NCBI GenBank assembly: GCA_023462275.1
Contig: JAEWYD010000124.1
Span: forward strand, 1 to 5,004
DNA: 5,004 nt
From: Actinomycetes bacterium
GTDB taxonomy: Bacteria > Actinomycetota > Actinomycetes > Actinomycetales > Cellulomonadaceae
Direction of reading: 5' to 3'
In this document: piece by piece, positions 1 to 4,698 of the stretch
Layout of the letters: every line of letters starts with the position of its first letter
Numbering within the stretch: position 1 is the first letter of the stretch
Notes under the pieces: model-generated
What the model saw: only the letters and a program-made list of their open reading frames with translations
Database searches by the model: none
Told to the model about the DNA's origin: nothing
Position numbers and translations under genes: made by a program

Positions 1-597
1 GACGAGGGCCGCGCGGCGCTCGCCGCAGCCGCGGGCCGGGCCACCGACGAGCACCGGCGCCGGGCGGAGCTCGGGGAACGGCTGGTCCAGGTCGCCGACG
101 CCGTCGCCGGGGCCGCCGAGGACCTCGCACGCTCCGCCGGGGAGCTCTCCACCGCCTCGCAGGAGGCGGCCGGGGCGGCGCTCGCGTCGATGGCGACGGT
201 CACCACGCTCGAGGAGAGCTCGGCGGAGATTCAGGCGGCCGTGCGCCTCATCCAGCAGATCGCGGGCCGCACCCGGCTCCTCGCGCTCAACGCCACCATC
301 GAGGCGGCGCACGCGGGCGAGGCGGGGAAGGGCTTCGCCGTGGTGGCCCACGAGGTGCGGACCCTCTCCGAGGAGTCCGAGAGCAGCTCGCGCGACATCT
401 CCGTGCAGGTCGACGCCGCGTTGCAGGCCTCGACGGCGGCCGCCGAGGCGTTCCAGCACATCAACGCCCTGGTGTCGGGCATGAGCGACCAGGTCGAGCA
501 GATCGCTGACGCCGCGGGTGCGGGCCGGGGGGCGGGACTCGCCGCCCTCGCCGCCGAGCTGCGCGCCGAGGTCGCCGAGTTCGGCAGGCTCACGTGA
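1..597 (+). CDS. Methyl-accepting chemotaxis-type protein, C-terminal signalling domain (5' partial)
   Basis: The reading frame is open from base 1, so this is the last 198 residues of a longer protein; ATG 190 is internal. Residues about 20-195 are Ala/Glu-rich coiled coil interrupted by the conserved MCP hairpin tip at about 84-123. The tip contains LLALNATIEAAHAGEAGKGF followed by VVAHEVRTLSEES. In this family the tip binds CheA and CheW, so the protein should relay a stimulus to a chemotaxis-type kinase array. The segment TLEESSAEI before the tip resembles the usual helix leading into it. No HAMP domain, membrane segment or sensor domain lies in the window, so ligand and topology are unknown. 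The C-terminal arm is odd: it becomes Gly-rich (AAGAGRGAG, about 171-179), ends soon afterwards in an amphipathic helix (LAALAAELRAEVAEF), and lacks the usual EEQ-type stretch. No CheR-docking pentapeptide is seen at the end. Family assignment is firm; the input signal and whether it controls motility are not known. Confidence 0.93.
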   Translation, partial: DEGRAALAAAAGRATDEHRRRAELGERLVQVADAVAGAAEDLARSAGELSTASQEAAGAALASMATVTTLEESSAEIQAAVRLIQQIAGRTRLLALNATIEAAHAGEAGKGFAVVAHEVRTLSEESESSSRDISVQVDAALQASTAAAEAFQHINALVSGMSDQVEQIADAAGAGRGAGLAALAAELRAEVAEFGRLT

Positions 598-612
598 GCG
601 CCGGCTTCGGGC

Positions 613-632
613 GGCGGGGTCGCAGCCCCGTC
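613..632 (+). terminator. Possible weak terminator hairpin after the MCP gene
   Basis: CGGGGT and GCCCCG (615-620 and 625-630) pair around a CGCA tetraloop, with one G-U closing pair. A G-U and a G-C pair can extend the stem to about 8 bp. It begins 16 nt after the MCP stop codon and lies 34 nt before the next start. There is no T-tract. In DNA this rich in G and C a stem of this size can arise by chance, so the call is tentative. Confidence 0.35.
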
Positions 633-654
633 TGAGCGCCGTCGGGTCCCGTGT

Positions 655-660
655 GACGAT
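655..660 (+). promoter_or_regulatory. Possible -10-like box just upstream of the YbaK-family gene
   Basis: GACGAT ends 6 nt before the ATG at 667. It keeps the A at position 2 and the T at position 6 of an actinobacterial -10 (TANNNT), and the spacing nearly fits leaderless initiation. No convincing SD precedes this ATG (only GGGG two bases away), which favours a leaderless or near-leaderless start. It is weaker than the boxes at 1724 and 4686. Confidence 0.3.
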
Positions 661-666
661 GGGGCG

Positions 667-1179
667 ATGAGCGAGCCCTCCACCGAGCCCGCCCCGTCCG
701 ACGGCGAGGCGCGCGCCCGCGCGGCCCTCGAGGCGAGCGGGCTGCGCTTCCGCATCACCCGGCACGCCGCCGTCCGCAGCCTCGCCGAGGCCGCCGCCGC
801 GCGGAAGCTGCGGCCCGAGCAGATCGTCAAGACGATCGTCGTGCGGCGCGGCCCGGACGACTACCTGTTCGTCCTGGTGCCGGGTGGCCGGACCATCTCG
901 TGGCCGAAGCTCCGGGCGCTGCTCGGCGTCTCGCGCCTGTCGATGCCGGACGCCGCCGTCGCGCGCGAGGTGACCGGGTACGAGCGCGGCACGATCACGC
1001 CCTTCGGGGCGACGCACGCCTGGCCCGTGGTGGCCGACGCGCGGGTCCCCGGGCAGGCCGTGTCGATCGGCGGCGGCGCCCACGGGGTGGCCGCGACGGT
1101 CGACGGCAGCCGGCTCGTCCTGGCGCTCGGCGCGACGGTCGCCGACGTGACCGACGCCGAGGACGGCCAACCGGACTGA
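667..1179 (+). CDS. YbaK/EbsC-family aminoacyl-tRNA deacylase (ProRS editing-domain-like)
   Basis: This complete 170-residue protein is close to the usual size of free-standing YbaK/ProX proteins. The family hydrolyses mischarged aminoacyl-tRNAs in trans in the cytoplasm, for example Cys-tRNA-Pro or Ala-tRNA-Pro. Visible hallmarks in order are RITRHAAVRSLAEAAAA (about 29-45); IVKTIVV with Lys55 at the place of the conserved active-site lysine; FVLVPGGRTIS (about 68-78); GYERGTITPFG (104-114), the family's G-x-x-x-(S/T)P-FG loop; and VSIGGGAHG (132-140), the closing strand-turn. The first 15 or so residues are a polar, probably disordered extension. The ATG at 667 is chosen because the conserved fold begins about 20 residues later and no better start is seen. 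The gene lies 69 nt after the MCP gene and is probably transcribed separately. Its exact tRNA specificity cannot be read from the sequence, so no gene symbol is given. Confidence 0.93.
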   Translation: MSEPSTEPAPSDGEARARAALEASGLRFRITRHAAVRSLAEAAAARKLRPEQIVKTIVVRRGPDDYLFVLVPGGRTISWPKLRALLGVSRLSMPDAAVAREVTGYERGTITPFGATHAWPVVADARVPGQAVSIGGGAHGVAATVDGSRLVLALGATVADVTDAEDGQPD

Positions 1180-1255
1180 GGGTCCCCTCGCGGGCGATCA
1201 ACGCCGCGATGTTCTACGCTCGCCTGCGACCCCCCGGGTCTGCGCACCGCAGCGT

Positions 1256-1282
1256 GGAACTCCGGGCCCGGCCCGATCGTCC
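1256..1282 (+). promoter_or_regulatory. Candidate ECF-sigma-type promoter upstream of the STAS gene
   Basis: GGAAC at 1256-1260 is followed after 17 bp by CGTCC at 1278-1282. This matches the typical ECF-sigma pattern of GGAAC plus CGTC at 16-17 bp spacing. Transcription would begin near 1288-1290, giving a leader of about 34 nt that contains the SD at 1313-1320. A second possibility is the isolated TACGCT (1215-1220), which has no -35 partner. The match is short and could be chance in a 143-bp intergenic gap. Confidence 0.35.
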
Positions 1283-1312
1283 AACTGGGTGGCGAACACC
1301 GGCCGCGAGACG

Positions 1313-1320
1313 AAGAGGTG
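1313..1320 (+). promoter_or_regulatory. Shine-Dalgarno for the STAS gene (decides the GTG start)
   Basis: AAGAGGTG differs by one base from the full anti-SD complement AGGAGGTG. The GAGG core ends 4 nt before the GTG at 1323. It is the only strong ribosome-binding sequence in this stretch and supports starting the STAS protein there, not at one of the upstream in-frame ATGs inside the preceding gene. Confidence 0.7.
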
Positions 1321-1322
1321 CT

Positions 1323-1691
1323 GTGGACCACGACCTGCCCGAGCAGGGCCAGATCGACGTGTGCGACGACAACGGCCGCGCATGCGTCCGCCTCCGCGGC
1401 GACATCGACGCCTCCCTCCGCGACCAGGCCAGCGCCGCGATGGTGGAGCTCGTGCAGCGCGGCGGCCCCTACGTCGTCGACGTCGCCGAGGTGACGTTCA
1501 TCGACTCGTCCGGCATCGCGTTCATCCTCCAGCTGCACCGGCTGGCGAAGGAGGAGGGCTCGACCGCCATCCTGCGCGACCCGCCCGGCCTGGTCCGCGA
1601 CATGCTGGACCTCATCGGCATCAGCGGCACGATCCCGCTGGAGCTGACCGGCGACGGCGGTGCCGTCGGGCTGGCGTCGGCCCCGGCCTGA
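1323..1691 (+). CDS. Single-domain STAS protein, anti-sigma factor antagonist type
   Basis: This 122-residue protein consists of one STAS domain, the usual size of SpoIIAA/RsbV-like proteins. VRLRGDIDASLRDQ (about 22-35) forms the first strands. It is followed by YVVDVAEVTFIDSSGIAFIL (50-69) and the C-terminal LVRDMLDLIGISGTIPL (90-106). Within DSSG, Ser62 sits where the family's kinase-phosphorylated serine lies. In known partner-switching systems the unphosphorylated protein binds an anti-sigma kinase and frees the sigma factor. No such kinase or sigma gene is adjacent, so its partner must be encoded elsewhere. The GTG start is supported by the SD at 1313-1320. The open frame continues upstream to an ATG at 900, but that part is a shadow of the deacylase gene. 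The next gene starts 45 nt downstream with its own promoter. A non-sigma STAS regulatory role is also possible. Confidence 0.9.
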   Translation: MDHDLPEQGQIDVCDDNGRACVRLRGDIDASLRDQASAAMVELVQRGGPYVVDVAEVTFIDSSGIAFILQLHRLAKEEGSTAILRDPPGLVRDMLDLIGISGTIPLELTGDGGAVGLASAPA

Positions 1692-1723
1692 CGCCGTTCC
1701 CCGGCCGTGTCGGTCACCGGTCC

Positions 1724-1729
1724 TAGGGT
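1724..1729 (+). promoter_or_regulatory. -10 box for leaderless transcription of the NTF2-like gene
   Basis: TAGGGT fits TANNNT and ends exactly 7 nt before the ATG at 1737, so transcription would start on the A of the start codon. This is the standard geometry for leaderless mRNAs in Actinomycetota. There is no SD in front of the ATG, which agrees. No clear -35 is seen. The box lies 33 nt after the STAS stop codon, so this gene can be expressed independently of its upstream neighbour. Confidence 0.7.
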
Positions 1730-1736
1730 GCGGGTC

Positions 1737-2168
1737 ATGATCAACCACGACGGCGACCTGCTCGCCGAGCTCCTGGCCCTGGAAACCGCCGCGATGGACC
1801 GGTGGGGTGCGGGTGACCCCGACGGGTTCCTCGAGCTCAGCGCCGACGACGTCACGTACTTCGACCCCTGGCAGCCGACGCGCCTCGACGGCCGGGCGGC
1901 GCTCGCCGCCATGTACGACGGCGTGCGCGGGACGGTGCACATCGACAGCTACGCGTTCGTCGAGCCGGCCGTGTGCGCCGCGGGCGACCTGGCGGTGCTC
2001 AGCTACCGGTTCGAGTCGACCGGGGGCGAGGGCGTGATGCGGTGGAACACCACGGAGGTGTTCCGGCGCGTGGCCGAGCCCGGGGGCGGACCGGGGTGGG
2101 AGATCGTGCACACCCACTGGGCGCTCACCGAGGTCGGCCGCGTCCTCGACGCGACCAGCGGGTCCTGA
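1737..2168 (+). CDS. NTF2/SnoaL-like (DUF4440-type) small alpha+beta-barrel protein
   Basis: This 143-residue protein has the order and length of the NTF2-like superfamily. It begins with an N-terminal helix (LLAELLALETAAMDRWGAGD, about 8-27), then FLELSADDVTYFDPWQP (31-47), the DGRAALAAMYDG loop-helix (51-62), and curved-sheet strands including DLAVLSYRFES (84-94), RWNTTEVFRR (102-111) and WEIVHTHWAL (121-130). In this fold the sheet and helices enclose a pocket, and members range from small-molecule isomerases and cyclases to ligand-binding proteins; nothing here identifies a substrate. YFDPW and THWAL are aromatic and could line the pocket. No signal peptide is present, so it is probably cytoplasmic. 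I start at ATG 1737 and not the in-frame GTG at 1707, because a leaderless -10 box sits 7 nt before 1737 and the GTG has no SD. It converges with the peptidase gene across the hairpin at 2178-2217. The fold is fairly sure and the function unknown. Confidence 0.85.
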   Translation: MINHDGDLLAELLALETAAMDRWGAGDPDGFLELSADDVTYFDPWQPTRLDGRAALAAMYDGVRGTVHIDSYAFVEPAVCAAGDLAVLSYRFESTGGEGVMRWNTTEVFRRVAEPGGGPGWEIVHTHWALTEVGRVLDATSGS

Positions 2169-2177
2169 CGGCACACG

Positions 2178-2217
2178 CACGAGGGCCCGCCGCGAGCGAT
2201 CGCGACGGGCCCTCGTG
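2178..2217. terminator. Strong bidirectional terminator between convergent genes
   Basis: A 12-bp perfect stem, CACGAGGGCCCG (2178-2189) with CGGGCCCTCGTG (2206-2217), encloses a single C/A mismatch, then a 5-bp inner stem CGCGA/TCGCG, and finally a GCGA tetraloop of the stable GNRA class (2196-2199). It starts 10 nt after the NTF2-like stop codon and ends 18 nt before the peptidase stop codon on the other strand. It can therefore serve both transcripts. There is no U-tract on either strand, which is common for actinobacterial hairpin terminators. Confidence 0.85.
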
Positions 2218-2235
2218 GTGGTCGGGCGGGGCTGG

Positions 2236-4416
2236 TCAGCCCAGCGCCTCCGGCAGCGTCGGGGCGCCCTTGGCCAGCACGTGCTCGGCGAGGAAGCCGA
2301 GCACCACCTGGTACCAGAGCTTGGCGTGCTGCGGGCTGAGCACCCAGTGGTTCTCGTCCGGGAAGTACAGGAACCGGTGCACGGCCGTGCCGTCCTCGTC
2401 CGCGGGCAGGCCCGACGCCGAGAGCAGGTCGTACCAGAGCCGCAGGCCCTCGCCGATCGGCACCCGGTAGTCCTTGTCGCCGTGCACGACGAGCATCGGC
2501 GTGCGGATGTTCGCGACGTGGTGGTGCGGCGAGTACTTCTCGATCATGTCCGGGCCGACCTCGCGCTCCCAGTAGAACGAGAGGTCCGTCGTCGGGCCGA
2601 ACTGGTCGAGGGCCCAGATGCTGGCGTGGGTCACGATCGCGTCGAAGCGGTCGGTCTGCCCGGCGATCCAGTTGGCCATGTAGCCGCCGAACGAGCCGCC
2701 CATGGCCGCCGTCCGGTTGGCGTCGAGGTCGCCGGACCGCAGCGCGGCGTCGGTGATCGCCATGAGGTCGGTGTAGGGCGCGGCGCCCCACGCGCCCCAG
2801 CCGCGCTGCACGTTCGCCTGGCCGTAGCCCGTCGAGAGCGTCGGGTCGGGCAGCAGGACGGCGTAGCCCTGGGCCACCATCAGCCACGGGTTCCACCGCC
2901 ACGACCAGGAGTTCCACGAGCCCAGCGGGCCGCCGTGGATCCACAGCAGCAGCGGGGCGGGGTTGGCGTCCGAGGCGTCGTCGGGCAGGCAGAGCCACGC
3001 CCGGACCTCGTGCGCGTCCTCGCCCTCGCCCGTCGTCGTCCGCACCTCGGTGAGGCGGCCGGGCAGGGTGGGCGGCGGCGCCGGCGCGCGCAGCACGGTG
3101 ACGGAGCCACGGGGCCGCAGCTCGTCCCCGACGAGGTGGATCCGCACGGGGTGGGCCGGCGCGAGGTAGGAGGCCCGCAGCGCGTACGCGACGGAGGCGT
3201 CGGGGGCGACCTGCACGTCCGAGTAGGAGTAGTCGTCCTGCGTGAGCTGCTCGACCTCGTCCGTGTCGACGTGGACGTGGAAGACCGGCGCGCGGCCGTC
3301 CTGGTCCGCCGTCACGAGCAGCCCGGAGCCGTCGGGCAGCCACTGGTGGCCGGTCGTCCAGCGGTCCCACGACGGCGCGACGGTGCGGGGCTCGGAGTGC
3401 TGGCCCGGGCCCGTGCCGAGCGGGAGGAGCTCCAGCGTCTGGCGCGGCGCCGTCGTCGGCGTGGCGATCGTGGTGCGCGTGTAGGCGACGGCGGTGCCGT
3501 CCGGCGAGATGACCGGCGCGCCGAGGTCGGCGCCCGCGTCGTCGACCAGCACCGTGCGCTGCTGGGAGTCCAGGTCGATGCGGACGAGTACGGTGCGGGA
3601 GGCGCCGCGACCCATGGGCACGAGCCACGTCGAGACGACGAAGGTGCCGTCGGGCGACAGGTCGAACTCCGACTCCAGCAGCGCCTGCCCGGGGTTCGGC
3701 GTGAGGTCGGAGACCTTGAGGTGCTCGACGGAGAGGCTCGCGACCTCGACGGACCGGGCGACGTCGTCGCCGGACTTGAAGTGCCAGCCGAGCAGGTGGG
3801 TGGCGCCGGGGCCCAGGTCCTTGTCCCAGTGGCGCACCGGGTAGCCGTCGTGCAGGACCGCCGAGACCTTCTTCTCCTTGCGGAGCTTGCGGAGGCGCTC
3901 GTCGTCGGCGCCGTCGACCGCGCGCGGCAGCATGTTCGTCGCGAACACGACGGCGTAGGAGGAGCGGGCCGTCTTCACGGTGGAGACGCCGCCGGGCCGG
4001 TTGGCCACGATGCGGGCCTCGCCGCCGCCGGCCGGCAGCACCCACAGGGCTTGGGTCTCGTCGTTCTCGTCGTCCGCGGCGTCGGCGTTGGGGCGCGAGG
4101 ACGTGAACAGCAGGTCGCCGTCGGGCGTGAAGGCCGCACCGGACTCGCCCTGGGCGCTGCGCGTGAGGCGGCGGGCCGGACGGGCGCGCGTCGGGTACAC
4201 CTCCCACAACGCGGTGTGCGTCTTCGTGCCGTCGTGGTTCAGCGTGGAGACCTGCGTGACGAGCCGCGAGCCGTCCGGCGAGAGCACGAGACCCGACATG
4301 CGGGGCAGGCGTACGTACTCGTCGAGGTCGTGGAACGGCGTGGTGAGGGTCGGGTAGGCCTCGTCGGTGTCCTGGACGAGACGAAGCCCGCGGCCGGGCT
4401 CGTCGGGTGACGGCAT
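2236..4416 (-). CDS. S9-family serine peptidase (prolyl oligopeptidase / acylaminoacyl-peptidase type)
   Basis: This complete 726-residue protein has the usual two-part S9 build. Residues about 35-450 form a beta-propeller with PD40-like repeats: SPDG at 46, TPDG at 97, SPDG at 254 and 304, LPDG at 360 and APDA at 404. Residues about 455-715 form an alpha/beta-hydrolase domain. The catalytic triad is Ser575 in GGSFGGYM, Asp649 in HGDKDYRVP and His690 in FPDENHWVL. HGGP at 494-497 is the expected oxyanion-hole loop. The family cleaves short peptides admitted past the propeller; within S9 the sequence style is closest to the S9C group, but exo- versus endo-cleavage cannot be decided. No signal peptide or membrane segment is seen, so it is probably a cytoplasmic peptide-recycling enzyme. 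The ATG is fixed by AGGAGG with 5-nt spacing; the open frame further upstream is a shadow. It is transcribed alone, divergent from sbcD and convergent with the NTF2-like gene. Confidence 0.96.
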   Translation of the reverse strand: MPSPDEPGRGLRLVQDTDEAYPTLTTPFHDLDEYVRLPRMSGLVLSPDGSRLVTQVSTLNHDGTKTHTALWEVYPTRARPARRLTRSAQGESGAAFTPDGDLLFTSSRPNADAADDENDETQALWVLPAGGGEARIVANRPGGVSTVKTARSSYAVVFATNMLPRAVDGADDERLRKLRKEKKVSAVLHDGYPVRHWDKDLGPGATHLLGWHFKSGDDVARSVEVASLSVEHLKVSDLTPNPGQALLESEFDLSPDGTFVVSTWLVPMGRGASRTVLVRIDLDSQQRTVLVDDAGADLGAPVISPDGTAVAYTRTTIATPTTAPRQTLELLPLGTGPGQHSEPRTVAPSWDRWTTGHQWLPDGSGLLVTADQDGRAPVFHVHVDTDEVEQLTQDDYSYSDVQVAPDASVAYALRASYLAPAHPVRIHLVGDELRPRGSVTVLRAPAPPPTLPGRLTEVRTTTGEGEDAHEVRAWLCLPDDASDANPAPLLLWIHGGPLGSWNSWSWRWNPWLMVAQGYAVLLPDPTLSTGYGQANVQRGWGAWGAAPYTDLMAITDAALRSGDLDANRTAAMGGSFGGYMANWIAGQTDRFDAIVTHASIWALDQFGPTTDLSFYWEREVGPDMIEKYSPHHHVANIRTPMLVVHGDKDYRVPIGEGLRLWYDLLSASGLPADEDGTAVHRFLYFPDENHWVLSPQHAKLWYQVVLGFLAEHVLAKGAPTLPEALG

Positions 4417-4421
4417 GGATT

Positions 4422-4427
4422 CCTCCT
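4422..4427 (-). promoter_or_regulatory. Consensus Shine-Dalgarno of the S9 peptidase gene
   Basis: On the minus strand AGGAGG lies 5 nt upstream of the ATG at 4416-4414. It is a perfect SD core and settles the start codon, since the frame stays open nearly to the right edge of the window. It also shows that this mRNA has a leader, unlike the two leaderless genes in the window. Confidence 0.92.
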
Positions 4428-4509
4428 GGGTGCGAGCGCAGCCGCCCCGCGACGGCGCGCAGGGGGACGTCGATGACCTCATCGGCGGCTCGGCCGGAGC
4501 CCTTGACCG

Positions 4510-4531
4510 CCCGGGTGAGATCTCACCCGGG
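4510..4531. repeat. Perfect 22-bp palindrome, candidate operator
   Basis: CCCGGGTGAGA is followed immediately by its exact reverse complement, with no spacer, and symmetry stops at both edges. The centre lies about 104 nt upstream of the peptidase ATG and about 178 nt upstream of the sbcD ATG. A terminator is unlikely between two divergent starts, so a dimeric repressor or activator site is the more natural reading. The regulator is not identifiable from the sequence. Confidence 0.6.
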
Positions 4532-4631
4532 ATCCTTTCACCCCGGCTTCGGTGCGGCCGGGCCTTCTCACATGGTGTGTCCGATCTGCCCGGCTTCGCG
4601 CGGCCGCCGACGGGGCGCTCGCGGGGCGCCG

Positions 4632-4665
4632 CGGGACCGGGCGGCGGCGCCGGGTGTCGGTCCCG
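4632..4665. repeat. Inverted repeat upstream of the sbcD promoter
   Basis: CGGGACCG (4632-4639) and CGGTCCCG (4658-4665) are exact 8-bp inverted arms separated by 18 nt. The right arm falls where a -35 element would sit relative to the TACCGT box at 4686. It could be an operator half-site pair or a chance dyad in G/C-rich DNA. Confidence 0.4.
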
Positions 4666-4685
4666 GGGGTGTCGGCGGCGGCGGG

Positions 4686-4691
4686 TACCGT
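4686..4691 (+). promoter_or_regulatory. -10 box for leaderless transcription of sbcD
   Basis: TACCGT fits TANNNT and ends exactly 7 nt before the ATG at 4699, the same geometry as the box at 1724. It contains the only TA in the whole intergenic region. No SD precedes the ATG (the adjacent bases are CCGGCCC), in agreement with leaderless initiation. No recognisable -35 is present. Confidence 0.72.
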
Positions 4692-4698
4692 CCGGCCC

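Larger units (their letters stand above)
4417..4698. other. Divergent intergenic control region, peptidase / sbcD
   Basis: These 282 bp carry the 5' leader and promoter of the peptidase (minus) and of sbcD (plus). The region contains the peptidase SD; a 6-bp-arm dyad CGATGA/TCATCG (4471-4484, 2-nt centre); a perfect 22-bp palindrome (4510-4531); an imperfect direct repeat (4542-4560 and 4589-4606); an inverted repeat (4632-4639 with 4658-4665); a 9-bp direct repeat GGGTGTCGG (4652 and 4667); and the sbcD -10 box. From the peptidase start to 4685 there is no TA dinucleotide, so the peptidase promoter cannot have a canonical TANNNT box here. No convincing small gene is seen; the open frames crossing it are Arg/Gly/Pro-rich shadows. 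Confidence 0.75.

Noticed and set aside
1176..1191. GAGG/CCTC hairpin after the deacylase stop as a terminator
   Set aside because: Only a 4-bp stem and no T-tract; not distinguishable from background in this base composition.
900..1322. Upstream extension of the STAS frame to ATG 900 (263 residues)
   Set aside because: The extension overlaps the deacylase gene and reads as Arg/Gly/Ala repeats. The SD at 1313-1320 and the STAS domain boundary support GTG 1323.
861..2180. 439-codon minus-strand open frame across three plus-strand genes
   Set aside because: It runs antisense to the deacylase, STAS and NTF2-like genes, all recognisable, and its own translation shows no family motif.
2003..4207. 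Long minus-strand open frame in another frame of the peptidase region
   Set aside because: Arg/Pro/Ala-rich low-complexity translation overlapping the real peptidase frame, as expected of a high-GC shadow.
2215..4410. 731-codon plus-strand open frame antisense to the peptidase
   Set aside because: Its translation is a Val/Arg/Gly-rich string with no domain or motif. It is the mirror of a real gene with extreme third-position GC, while the minus strand shows a full S9 peptidase with catalytic triad and SD.
4503..4508. TTGACC as a -35 for a plus-strand promoter
   Set aside because: No TA-containing -10 exists at 16-19 bp or anywhere before 4686, which is far too distant.
4515..4526. GTGA/TCAC inside the palindrome as a CRP-type site
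   Set aside because: CRP-family sites have a 6-bp spacer between GTGA and TCAC, and this has 4 (GATC). The outer CCCGGG arms also do not fit.
4510..4535. Cluster resembling a cloning polylinker (CCCGGG, AGATCT, CCCGGG, GGATCC)
   Set aside because: The first three sites follow automatically from the palindrome and high GC. Flanking sequence is of the same character as the genome and no vector-like sequence is seen. Raw-read coverage would settle it.
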